This document shows positions 1 to 6,994 of a DNA stretch of 42,920 bases, piece by piece (the stretch's first letter is position 1; every line of letters begins with the position of its first letter). Source of the DNA: Streptomyces ipomoeae 91-03 (GTDB lineage Bacteria; Actinomycetota; Actinomycetes; Streptomycetales; Streptomycetaceae); NCBI RefSeq assembly GCF_000317595.1, contig NZ_AEJC01000262.1:1-42920 (forward strand), given 5' to 3'. The notes beneath the pieces are model-generated. The model was not told where the DNA came from, did not search any database, and saw nothing but the letters and a program-made list of their open reading frames with translations. Both the position numbers and the translations under genes were made by a program.

Positions 1-219
1 CACGGACCATGACGGGGTGGCCGCCGGGAGCGCCGCGGCGATGGCCGGGTGTGCGGGAGCGGAACGCACCCTCACGGGCCGAGCGGACGGAAGGCATGGC
101 CCGAACCCACCAGTTCCCGTGGAACTCCTGGGGCCGGCCATGGCGCCGGGGCTCTGTCCGTGGGTATCGGGCCTCGACCGCCTCCGGCTGCACGGGGGCG
201 GGGACCGGCCGCCGGGGCT

Positions 220-580
220 CCCACCGGCCAAGCGCCTCGCCCTCCACGTCGACCCGCGGCGGGAACCGTTCCAGTCGGCGCGGCAGCCACCAGGCCCGTT
301 CACCCAGTACTCCAAGGACGGCGGGCACGAGGGCCATCCGCACCACGAACGCGTCGAGGAGCACCAGGAAGATCGGCATCGCACTCATGATCGGCCCGGC
401 CTGCTTCACGCCGAACGGACTCGCGCCATGGCCCTCCTGGAAGACCACGACGACCAGGCCGACGACGGTCACCGGATACGGCATCAGCGCCGCCTGCACC
501 TTCTCGGCGATGTCGATGTTCGGGGCCGTGGTACCGGTGACCTCGAAGGTCGCTTCGGCCGCGGACTCGGGCCGGGGCGC
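220..580 (-). pseudogene. MMPL family transporter remnant with two internal deletions
   Basis: Read on the minus strand in one open frame, this stretch gives scattered but clear pieces of the C-terminal half of an MMPL (RND-type lipid or drug exporter) protein. These are VTGTTAPNIDIAEKVQAALM, then VVVVFQEGHGASPFGVKQ and GPIMSAMPIFLV, then LLDAFVVRMALVPAVLGVLG, ERAWWLPRRLERF and RVDVEGEAL. Compared with the family, about 35 residues are missing after VTVVGL and about 75 after PIFLV, removing several membrane helices and the conserved DYEVFL-type region. The frame is never lost. There is no N-terminal half upstream, and the normal stop is gone: the frame stays open to the left edge of the window. 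It cannot make a working transporter. It is divergent from spo0M, with a BlaI-type operator between them. Confidence 0.8.
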
Positions 581-610
581 CCGATGAGTCGCCCGACCCA
601 CCCTTATGCT

Positions 611-626
611 TCTACATGCGTGTAGA
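611..626. promoter_or_regulatory. BlaI-type operator (site 1), TCTACA-N4-TGTAGA
   Basis: A perfect 6-bp inverted repeat with a 4-base centre (TGCG) lies between the MMPL remnant and spo0M. It has the same half-sites and spacing as three other copies near the LCP gene and blaI. The TACA/TGTA half-site matches the kind of operator known for BlaI/MecI/CopY repressors. It lies about 90 bases upstream of the spo0M start. Confidence 0.75.
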
Positions 627-672
627 GGAAACGCGGGCAACACCTGCGGCGCGCGCATCGTCTGCACCACAC

Positions 673-690
673 GTAACACAGGTAACACAC
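673..690. repeat. Two tandem 9-bp units in the spo0M leader
   Basis: GTAACACAG is followed directly by GTAACACAC, then GTACATATAAGGAG, which runs into the ribosome binding site of spo0M. A short tandem repeat here could be a second regulator site or part of the promoter. Its role is unknown. Confidence 0.4.
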
Positions 691-715
691 GTACATATAA
701 GGAGTGGACGCCACG

Positions 716-1705
716 ATGGTGTTCAAACGACTGCTCGGATCGCTCGGCGTGGGCGGCCCCACGGTCGACACGGTTCTCGACCCCGGCGCGTTCCGCCCCG
801 GCGGCGCGCTGACGGGTCGGGTCCATCTCAAGGGCGGTGACGCCGACTTCGACATCGAGCACATCACCCTGGAGCTGGTGGCCCGGGTCGAGGCGGAGTA
901 CGAGGAGGGCGAGAGCGAGGGCGTCGTCGTCTTCGACCGGTCCACCGTCGGCGGCGGCTTCCGACTCGCGGAGGGCGAGGTGCGCGAGGTCCCGTTCACG
1001 ATCGCCCTGCCGTGGGAGACCCCCATCACCGAGTTGTACGGGCAGGCCCTGGGCATCGTCCTCGGCGTACGCACCGAACTGGCCGTCGCCGGCGCGAAGG
1101 ACAAGGGCGACCTGGACCAGCTGAGCGTCGCGCCGCTGCCCGTCCAGGAGGCGATCCTCGAAGCGCTCGGCCGGCTCGGATTCGGCTTCAAGTCCGCCGA
1201 CCTCGAACACGGCCGCATCAACGGCACCGGTCAACAGCTTCCCTTCTACCAGGAGATCGAGCTCACCCCGGCCCCGCAGTACGCGCACCAGGTCAACGAG
1301 ATCGAGCTGACCTTCCTCGCCGCGCCGGGCGGCATGGACGTCGTCCTGGAGGCCGACAAGCGCGGCGGCCTGTTCTCCGAGGGCCACGACACGCTCACCC
1401 GCTTCACGGTCTCCCACGACGGGGTCGAGCACCAGGACTGGACCACCGTCGTCGACGGCTGGATCCGCCGACTCGTGGAGCACCGGGCGTCGTACGGCTC
1501 CCCCGCCTCGTACGGCCACGAGGGAAGCCAAGGCCACGTCGAGCACCACGACGACGGCCACCGCTCGGGCCCCGGCGTGGGCACCGCCGTCGCGGCCGGC
1601 GCGGCCGGGCTCGCGGTCGGTGTCGTCGGTGGCATGGTCGCCGCCGAAGTCGTGGACGAGATCGGGGACTTCTTCGAGGGCGACGAGGAGGAAGAGGGGG
1701 GCTGA
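716..1705 (+). CDS. spo0M: Spo0M family sporulation-control protein
   Basis: The protein has 329 residues. The first ~240 match the SpoOM family, an arrestin-like beta-sandwich protein known in Bacillus as a sporulation-control factor and found widely in Streptomyces. Typical pieces are VFKRLLGSLGVGGPTVDT at the N-terminus, LTGRVHLKGGDADFDIEHIT, and VPFTIALPWETPIT. The last ~60 residues differ from the core: a His/Gly/Ser-rich stretch, then an Ala/Gly/Val-rich hydrophobic segment (VAAGAAGLAVGVVGGMVAAE), then an acidic tail ending in DEEEEGG. The hydrophobic segment could touch the membrane. I chose ATG 716 because AAGGAG at 699-704 lies 11 bases upstream; an in-frame GTG at 704 overlaps that site. 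A BlaI-type operator lies in the promoter region. Confidence 0.9.
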   Translation: MVFKRLLGSLGVGGPTVDTVLDPGAFRPGGALTGRVHLKGGDADFDIEHITLELVARVEAEYEEGESEGVVVFDRSTVGGGFRLAEGEVREVPFTIALPWETPITELYGQALGIVLGVRTELAVAGAKDKGDLDQLSVAPLPVQEAILEALGRLGFGFKSADLEHGRINGTGQQLPFYQEIELTPAPQYAHQVNEIELTFLAAPGGMDVVLEADKRGGLFSEGHDTLTRFTVSHDGVEHQDWTTVVDGWIRRLVEHRASYGSPASYGHEGSQGHVEHHDDGHRSGPGVGTAVAAGAAGLAVGVVGGMVAAEVVDEIGDFFEGDEEEEGG

Positions 1706-1711
1706 CGGGCC

Positions 1712-1743
1712 GACGTGAGCGGGCCCGCCGGCCCGCTCACGTC
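1712..1743. terminator. Bidirectional hairpin between spo0M and the LCP gene
   Basis: A perfect 13-bp stem (GACGTGAGCGGGC and its complement) with a 6-base loop lies between two convergent genes, 6 bases past the spo0M stop and just after the end of the LCP gene. There is no T-tract, as is usual for Streptomyces terminators. Confidence 0.75.
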
Positions 1744-1746
1744 ACA

Positions 1747-3120
1747 TCACGGCAGGTCGTCGAGGTCGAGGTCCGTCCCCACGACCAGCGTCACCACGCC
1801 CGCGGTGGCGTCCGCGGCCTGCGAGGCGTCGGCGTCCGGCAGGCGTGAGGTGAGGACCTCGGCCTGCTTGGCCAGGTCGGACGGGTACGTGACCGTCGTG
1901 TCGTCGGTGTTCTCCGGTGCGTTGCCCGTGCCGACGACGGTGAAGCCGGCCTCGCGCAGCTTCTCGGCGACGGCGGCGGCGCGTCCGGTGACTCCGGTGC
2001 CGTTGAGGACCTGGACGCGTACGGCGGACGCGTAGACCAGGTCCTCCGTCTCGGCCTTCAGTCGCTTCTTGTCGACCTCCTTGTCCTTGGCGAGGGAGGT
2101 GAACAGGTCGGCGGCCTGCGGGTACTGCCAGACGATGTTGGCCTTGTCGGTGGGTACGTCCGCCTCGCGGGGGTAGTTGGGGACGGTCAGGAAGGTGAGC
2201 CGTTCGCTGGGGATGCCCTTGAGTTCGGAGGCGAGGTCGTAGAGCGGGTCGATGCCGGCCAGGTCCTCGTCCGTGGTCAGGGACTTGGTGGCGGACTGCA
2301 GGAAGCCGTACAGCGCGCTCGGGTCGGTCAGTTTGGACTGCGCCTTCTCGGCCAGGGCCTCCATGAACTCCTGCTGGCGCCCGATGCGTCCGATGTCGGA
2401 GCCGTCACCGACGCTGTACCGGGTCCGTACGTAGCCGAGTGCCTTCTCGTCCCTGACCGTCTGGCAGCCCGCCTCCAGGTCGAGGCGGGCCTTCTCGTCG
2501 TGGATGGCCTCCTCGGGGCAGACCTCTATGCCGTCCAGGGCGTTGACCATCCCCTTGAAGCCCTGGAAGTCGACGGACATGAAGTGGTCGATGCGCAGAC
2601 CGGTGTTGGCCTCGACCGTCTTGATGGTGCAGGCGGCGGCCCCGGCGACCTCCCCACCGCTCCCGCCGATCGCGAACGCCTCGTTGATCTTCGCGCGGTG
2701 CGGGCTCGACGTCCCACCGTCGCCCTTCTCGCACGCCGATATCTCGACCCATGAGTCACGCGGGAACGACACCACGGTCGCCCACTCGCGGTTCGCCGGG
2801 ACGTGCATCACCATCAGCGTGTCCGACTGCATGGTGTCGAGGTCCTTGCCGTACTTCGCGTTGGCGCCGTCGCGGCTGTCCGAACCGACGACCAGGATGT
2901 TCTTGGAGCCCGGACTGAGGTTCGCGGGACGGTCCCCGCCGAGCTTGTTGTCGATGTCGGCGGCCGTGATGTTGTCGTCCAGGTCCTTGTACACCCAGGC
3001 CCCGACACCCGCGACACCGAGGACGAGGATCGCGCAGGCTCCCGCGGACCACCCCAGCACCCGCCCCCGCCGCGTCACACCGCTGCCGGCGCCCGCGCGC
3101 CGCCTTCCCGTACCACTCAC
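1747..3120 (-). CDS. LytR-CpsA-Psr (LCP) family wall-polymer ligase
   Basis: This 457-residue membrane-anchored protein has a basic N-terminus, one transmembrane helix (~25-47), an extracellular LCP domain (~70-235) and a C-terminal LytR_C domain (~355-450, starting near VRVQVLNGTGVTGRA). LCP enzymes transfer lipid-linked polymers (teichoic acids, arabinogalactan, capsular glycans) onto peptidoglycan. The expected Arg/Asp-rich phosphate-binding motifs are present: VVGSDSRDG, VSFPRDSWVEI, and ALGYVRTRYSVGDGSDIGRI, followed by GRQQEFM. The start is GTG 3120, preceded by a GGGGGAAGG-type ribosome site. A BlaI-type operator lies ~85 bases upstream, overlapping a TATATC-like -10, so expression is probably repressed by BlaI. 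The gene is convergent with spo0M. Confidence 0.93.
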   Translation of the reverse strand: MSGTGRRRAGAGSGVTRRGRVLGWSAGACAILVLGVAGVGAWVYKDLDDNITAADIDNKLGGDRPANLSPGSKNILVVGSDSRDGANAKYGKDLDTMQSDTLMVMHVPANREWATVVSFPRDSWVEISACEKGDGGTSSPHRAKINEAFAIGGSGGEVAGAAACTIKTVEANTGLRIDHFMSVDFQGFKGMVNALDGIEVCPEEAIHDEKARLDLEAGCQTVRDEKALGYVRTRYSVGDGSDIGRIGRQQEFMEALAEKAQSKLTDPSALYGFLQSATKSLTTDEDLAGIDPLYDLASELKGIPSERLTFLTVPNYPREADVPTDKANIVWQYPQAADLFTSLAKDKEVDKKRLKAETEDLVYASAVRVQVLNGTGVTGRAAAVAEKLREAGFTVVGTGNAPENTDDTTVTYPSDLAKQAEVLTSRLPDADASQAADATAGVVTLVVGTDLDLDDLP

Positions 3121-3201
3121 CGGCCTTCCCCCGCCTCGGCCGCACCCGGCCGTTCGACTGCCCCTGAGCGTCCGGCAGTTGTGATCACCGAACCACAGGA
3201 C

Positions 3202-3217
3202 TCTACATCCATGTAGA
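3202..3217. promoter_or_regulatory. BlaI-type operator (site 2), TCTACA-N4-TGTAGA
   Basis: This perfect inverted repeat has centre TCCA and lies upstream of the LCP gene. It abuts TATATC on the minus strand, a plausible -10, so a bound repressor would block the promoter. Confidence 0.75.
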
Positions 3218-3260
3218 TATACGGATCACCGCCGAACTCGTCTCACGGCACGATTCACCC

Positions 3261-4193
3261 TCACAAGGGCGTCGCCGCGTACAGGATGAAGAACATCGTC
3301 ACGGCCGCGTTCGCCGACGACATGGCCGACACGGCGGCACCCGCAGCCGCGCCCCACGCGGCCAGGCCGACCGACGTGAACACCGACGGCCAACTGCGCA
3401 CCGCGGGCTCGGGGCCGAGCAGGGCCGCCACCCGGCGCGGCACCGGCCCCGGCGCCGCGAAGCCGGCGAGCACGGCCGCCGGGGTGCCGGCCGACACGAG
3501 CGCCGCCCTGCCGATCGCGCGGGCCACGACACGCCGGCTGCCGACCCTGCGGGCCGCGTCCTCGTCCGCCCACCGTTCCGTCGTGTACGACACGGCCGTA
3601 CGCAGGGGCCGCAGGAACGGGTTGGCGCGCGCGGCCAGTCGGACGGCCAGCAGGAACCGGTGGTGCCGCGCGGCGAGATGGGCCCGCTCATGTGCGAACA
3701 GGGCGCGTCGCTCGGCCGGTTCCAGACAGGACAGCAGGGCCGTGGTCACCACCACACGGTCACGACGGCCACCGGGCAGCGCGTACGCGTACGGCGCCTC
3801 GTCGGGCAGTACGGCCACCTCGGTGTCCGGCAGTCCGGCCAGGGCCCGGTGGGCGCGGCGGCGCACCCGCCCGTGCCGCCACACGGTCCGGCCGCAGGCC
3901 AGGAGCACCGCGAGCAGCGCCGGGATGGCGGCCTTCCCGGCGACCTCGTCGTACGGCACGGCCTCGCGCACCTCGGGGTCCGACCAGCCGTCGGGCAGCG
4001 GGTTGCCGGGCAGTTGGGCGGTGCCGACCACCATCAGCAGCCCGAGGCACACGGTGCTGCACACGGCCATCACCAGGGCCACGCCGGTCAGCAGCCGGGT
4101 GGCGGTGCGTGGATCCAGTCGCTGTTCGGCGAGCCGTGCGATGGGCCACGCCGTCAAGGGCAGGACCAGCGGCAGAAAGACGAACACCCCCAT
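3261..4193 (-). CDS. M56 family membrane metallopeptidase (BlaR1-like, no sensor domain)
   Basis: A 310-residue integral membrane protein with two N-terminal helices (~1-20 and ~34-58), another near 88-100, the zinc protease core, and C-terminal helices after ~250. The zinc motif HERAH is at 168-172, and ERWADEDAA (~207-215) supplies the usual downstream Glu ligand. M56 proteases such as BlaR1/MecR1 inactivate the paired repressor on antibiotic or envelope stress. The C-terminal penicillin-binding sensor domain of BlaR1 is absent, as in many actinobacterial BlaI-linked M56 proteins. It follows blaI by 6 bases in the same direction and is almost certainly co-transcribed. What signal it senses cannot be read from the sequence. 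Confidence 0.92.
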   Translation of the reverse strand: MGVFVFLPLVLPLTAWPIARLAEQRLDPRTATRLLTGVALVMAVCSTVCLGLLMVVGTAQLPGNPLPDGWSDPEVREAVPYDEVAGKAAIPALLAVLLACGRTVWRHGRVRRRAHRALAGLPDTEVAVLPDEAPYAYALPGGRRDRVVVTTALLSCLEPAERRALFAHERAHLAARHHRFLLAVRLAARANPFLRPLRTAVSYTTERWADEDAARRVGSRRVVARAIGRAALVSAGTPAAVLAGFAAPGPVPRRVAALLGPEPAVRSWPSVFTSVGLAAWGAAAGAAVSAMSSANAAVTMFFILYAATPL

Positions 4194-4199
4194 GAGGTC

Positions 4200-4589
4200 T
4201 CAGTCTTCCCCTTCGCCCTTCGGCTGCCCCAGCAGCTCACGCAGCAGCCGCTCGTCGTCCGGTTCCAGGGAGGTGACGAAGCTGGCCAGCACCGCCTCGC
4301 GGTCGCGCTCCCCGTCGAGCACCCGGCGCATCCGGTGCGCGGCCAGGCCCGCCTGGTCGGCGGCCGGGGTCCACACGAAGGACCGGCCGGCGCGCTCCCG
4401 GGTCACCGCGCCCTTGGCCAGCAACCGGGTCAGGATCGTGATGACCGTCGTATAGGCGAGGTCGCCGCCCAGCCGCTCCTGCACCCACCCCGCGCTCCGG
4501 GGGCCGTCCGCCTCACCCAGCGCGCCCAGGACGAGCGCCTCCAGCTCGCCCTGCCCCCGCCGCCGTGGACGCTGCCGCTGGTCCACCAC
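4200..4589 (-). CDS. blaI: BlaI/MecI/CopY family transcriptional repressor
   Basis: This 129-residue protein has an N-terminal winged helix (RGQGELEALVLGALGE, then AGWVQERLGGDLAYTTVITI and LTRLLAKGAV) and a C-terminal dimerisation helix region. This is the standard size and layout of BlaI/MecI repressors, which bind TACA/TGTA palindromes and are released when cleaved by a partner M56 protease. I chose GTG 4589 because GGAGA lies 6 bases upstream; the frame is open further upstream, but the extra 20 residues are not family-like. Two TCTACA-N4-TGTAGA sites lie 69 and 110 bases upstream, implying autoregulation and control of the divergent operon. Confidence 0.93.
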   Translation of the reverse strand: MVDQRQRPRRRGQGELEALVLGALGEADGPRSAGWVQERLGGDLAYTTVITILTRLLAKGAVTRERAGRSFVWTPAADQAGLAAHRMRRVLDGERDREAVLASFVTSLEPDDERLLRELLGQPKGEGED

Positions 4590-4657
4590 GCCCTGTCTCC
4601 TCTCCGCCGCCCTGGATTCCTGGGCGGTCCATCGCTCAGCCGCACCCACCCGCAGGA

Positions 4658-4673
4658 TCTACAAAATTGTAGA
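4658..4673. promoter_or_regulatory. BlaI-type operator (site 3), TCTACA-N4-TGTAGA
   Basis: This perfect inverted repeat has centre AAAT and lies in the divergent region between blaI and the small membrane protein gene. On the minus strand it contains TACAAT, which could be the blaI -10. Its start is 41 bases from site 4, close to four helical turns, so two dimers could sit on the same face of the DNA. Confidence 0.8.
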
Positions 4674-4698
4674 AGACGGATCACACCCCCTCCCATCT

Positions 4699-4714
4699 TC
4701 TACAGTGTTGTAGA
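4699..4714. promoter_or_regulatory. BlaI-type operator (site 4), TCTACA-N4-TGTAGA
   Basis: This perfect inverted repeat has centre GTGT and contains TACAGT on the plus strand, a possible -10 for the membrane protein/tatA pair that begins at 4787. Confidence 0.8.
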
Positions 4715-4786
4715 TTCTGAACCCGGCAGGCCGGTCCCTGCGGTACCGCCCCGCCCGCCCCTCTGCCCCTACCGTCAGGAGACCAA

Positions 4787-5461
4787 GTGGTCGATCCGCT
4801 CCCAGCCGGGGAGCACGGCCTTCGCCCCGAGGACCGGGCGGACTTCGAGGCCGTACTGCACCGGGCGCTGAACACCCCGGAGATCCGTGCCGTCCTGCGC
4901 GCCGATCCCTCCGGTCTGGCCGCACGCCGGCTGTGGATACGGGCGCTCGCGGACGCCGAGGAGACGACGGCCGCGGCGCAGGACGAGTACCGCGCGTACC
5001 TCACCGCGATCGCGTCGGCCACCGAGGCGGAGCGGAGCGACGCCGGTCGCCGGGCCGACGCCGGGCTGCTGCCCCTGCTGGCCGTACTCACCCCGTCCCT
5101 CGCGGCCTGCTCGGCGGTGGCCGTGCTGGTGCTCGGCCACCTTCTTCGACTGGCCGGCGTGCAAGGCACGTTGCCCGGCTCCCTCATATCCGCCGGCTGG
5201 ACCCTCGCGCTCGTCGCGGCCATCAGTGCCCTCATGGGCCTCGCCGCGCTGTTCCGCACGGCGCTGCGCGGACGCGACGGCGACACACCTCGCACGGATC
5301 CGGAACAGGCCCGCCTGACCTGGCAGCAGGCCCTGCTGAAGCGCGGCATACTGCCTCACCTGCGCCGCTGCATCCACGAGGATCCGTCCCTGCACCCCGA
5401 CCCGTCGGCAGGGCCGGACAGAAGACAGAAACGAAAGACAGGCCCCGCATGTTCGGACTGA
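4787..5461 (+). CDS. Two-helix membrane protein of unknown function
   Basis: I do not recognise this 224-residue protein by family. The first ~90 residues are charged and helical with many Glu/Ala/Arg, followed by two transmembrane helices (~95-118 and ~132-158) and a basic cytoplasmic tail. GTG 4787 is preceded by CAGGAGA at a good distance. The last 13 bases overlap the start of the tatA-like gene, so the two are translationally coupled. Two BlaI-type operators lie just upstream, placing it in the BlaI-controlled envelope set. A role alongside the TatA-like protein is inference from gene order only. Confidence 0.8.
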   Translation: MVDPLPAGEHGLRPEDRADFEAVLHRALNTPEIRAVLRADPSGLAARRLWIRALADAEETTAAAQDEYRAYLTAIASATEAERSDAGRRADAGLLPLLAVLTPSLAACSAVAVLVLGHLLRLAGVQGTLPGSLISAGWTLALVAAISALMGLAALFRTALRGRDGDTPRTDPEQARLTWQQALLKRGILPHLRRCIHEDPSLHPDPSAGPDRRQKRKTGPACSD

Positions 5462-5679
5462 GCGAACTCGCCGTCGTCCTCATCGTCGTGACAGCCGCCC
5501 TGGCCGCCAAGAAGCTCCCGGACCTGGCCCGCTCCGCGGGCAAGGCCACCCGCGTCCTCAAGGCCGAGGCCCGCGCCCTGAAGCACGACATCCCCGCCCA
5601 TGAGAACGGCCCCAAGGTCATCCGCGGCGAGACGGTCCCCCCGGCCGGCACCCCGGGCGACGGCACCGGCAGGCCATAG
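5449..5679 (+). CDS. TatA-like small membrane protein
   Basis: This 76-residue protein starts MFGLSELAVVLIVVTAALAA, a short N-out helix, followed by the TatA/TatE-type amphipathic helix KKLPDLARSAGKATRVLKAE and a polar tail. The KKLP-xLAR-xxGK pattern is the family hallmark for twin-arginine translocase pore subunits. The Phe-Gly hinge that normally precedes KKLP (as in LFGAKKLP) is replaced by LAA, and the protein is encoded away from tatC. It may be a divergent accessory TatA rather than the housekeeping one. The ATG overlaps the upstream gene by 13 bases, with no separate promoter visible. Confidence 0.85.
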   Translation: MFGLSELAVVLIVVTAALAAKKLPDLARSAGKATRVLKAEARALKHDIPAHENGPKVIRGETVPPAGTPGDGTGRP

Positions 5680-5742
5680 ATCACCTCCGGAACGGACTTT
5701 GGCCGAAGCCCGCCGGTCTCCCGTCCGCGCCCACCGGACCGC

Positions 5743-6720
5743 TCACGGCTCCGAAGTCTCGGATTCGAGTGAGGCTCGGGTCGAGACGCCGTAGACGCCC
5801 GACTCGTCGTCGAGGATGACGCGGGTCAGTTGGTATGCGCGGACCGCGCTCTCGACTTGGCGGTCGTAGTCGCCGTCGATGTCGCCGTCGTAGAGGCCGG
5901 ACTCTCGCAGACGGAGCTGGAGTTCGGTGACCTCGGGTCCTGTGTCGCCGAAGCGGAGGACGGGATTCGGATCGACCGACTGGGTGGGGATGGGACCCGC
6001 CGTGGCGGTCTGGCCGCCGCCGGAGGGGATGCCGGTCGGGTCCGAGGAGGAGCCGGTCGGGGTGGCCCGGCTCTCGCTCGGGGTCCCACTCGGGGAGGTC
6101 GCCGGGGTGTCGGACGGCGCCGGGGAGGACGTGGCGCGGGAGGGAGTCGTCGACGGTGCGTCGCTGCCGGACGGCGCACCTTCCGGCAGTTCCGCCCGCA
6201 CATCGTCGGGCAGGGCGCCGTCCCGCGAGGGGGCCTCGTACGAGAAGAGTCCGCTGATGAATCCCGCCGCCACCGCGGCCACCACGGCGGCTCCCGCTCC
6301 GGCGGCCAGCGCCACTCCACGACGACGGCGCCGCCGAGCGCCCTGAGCGCCGCCGTCGGCCCCCGACCGATCCCCCGCGTCGTCGGCGTCCCGCGAAGAG
6401 ACGACCGGTTCGCCCGCCGACACGTGCCCGGTGTCGAGCGGCGCGGCAGCGGAGCCGTCGGCGAACCCGGTGCCATCTCCGGGGTCGGCGTGTCCGGCCT
6501 CATCGGCGTCCTCACCGCCGTCGGCGGCCTCGGCCTCGCCGCTCACCTTCACAAACGGTCGTATGCGTACCGGATCGAAGTCCTCTGCGGCTGCCGCCTG
6601 TGCCGTGCGGTTCTCGCGGTGGGCGTCCGAGGCCAGTTGGCCGCAGGAACAGGCCGGAGTGCCGTCCGTCGCCCGGGGTGTACCGCATCGCGGGCAGACG
6701 GGGCCTGTCGGTTCACTCAC
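5743..6720 (-). CDS. Zinc-ribbon, single-helix, peptidoglycan-binding protein
   Basis: This 325-residue protein has three parts. Residues ~8-28 hold a CPRCGTP...CSCG zinc-ribbon-like motif in the cytoplasm. After an acidic disordered region and an RRRRRR stop-transfer motif comes one transmembrane helix (GVALAAGAGAAVVAAVAAGF, ~133-155). Outside the membrane a long Ser/Thr/Pro linker leads to a C-terminal PG_binding_1 domain (~250-325; VLRFGDTGPEVTELQLRLRE, then GDIDGDYDRQVESAVRAYQ). It probably links a cytoplasmic event to the wall, but no catalytic domain is present. Proteins of this layout are common in Streptomyces with no assigned function. It is convergent with the tatA-like gene. Confidence 0.88.
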   Translation of the reverse strand: MSEPTGPVCPRCGTPRATDGTPACSCGQLASDAHRENRTAQAAAAEDFDPVRIRPFVKVSGEAEAADGGEDADEAGHADPGDGTGFADGSAAAPLDTGHVSAGEPVVSSRDADDAGDRSGADGGAQGARRRRRRGVALAAGAGAAVVAAVAAGFISGLFSYEAPSRDGALPDDVRAELPEGAPSGSDAPSTTPSRATSSPAPSDTPATSPSGTPSESRATPTGSSSDPTGIPSGGGQTATAGPIPTQSVDPNPVLRFGDTGPEVTELQLRLRESGLYDGDIDGDYDRQVESAVRAYQLTRVILDDESGVYGVSTRASLESETSEP

Positions 6721-6994
6721 ACGTGGTCTCTCTCCGGGCGGGCTTCAGAGTTTAGGCATATCTTCCACGCATAATCTCCAAGAGATGATTGAATCTGTAA
6801 GCAGTAAGTCCTGAAAGGTTGAAAAGCAGCCACTCGGGGCCGCGGCAGCGCCCACAGGCTCAAGCCCCGCCCCACGAGGGCGAGTTCGGACTCACCAGGT
6901 CTTCATGTACCGACACTGGCGCATGACCCGACTCTCGGTATGTCATGCCTCTGACATCACTCCAGTCCCGTTGTGTCGGCGTGAAGGGAAACCC

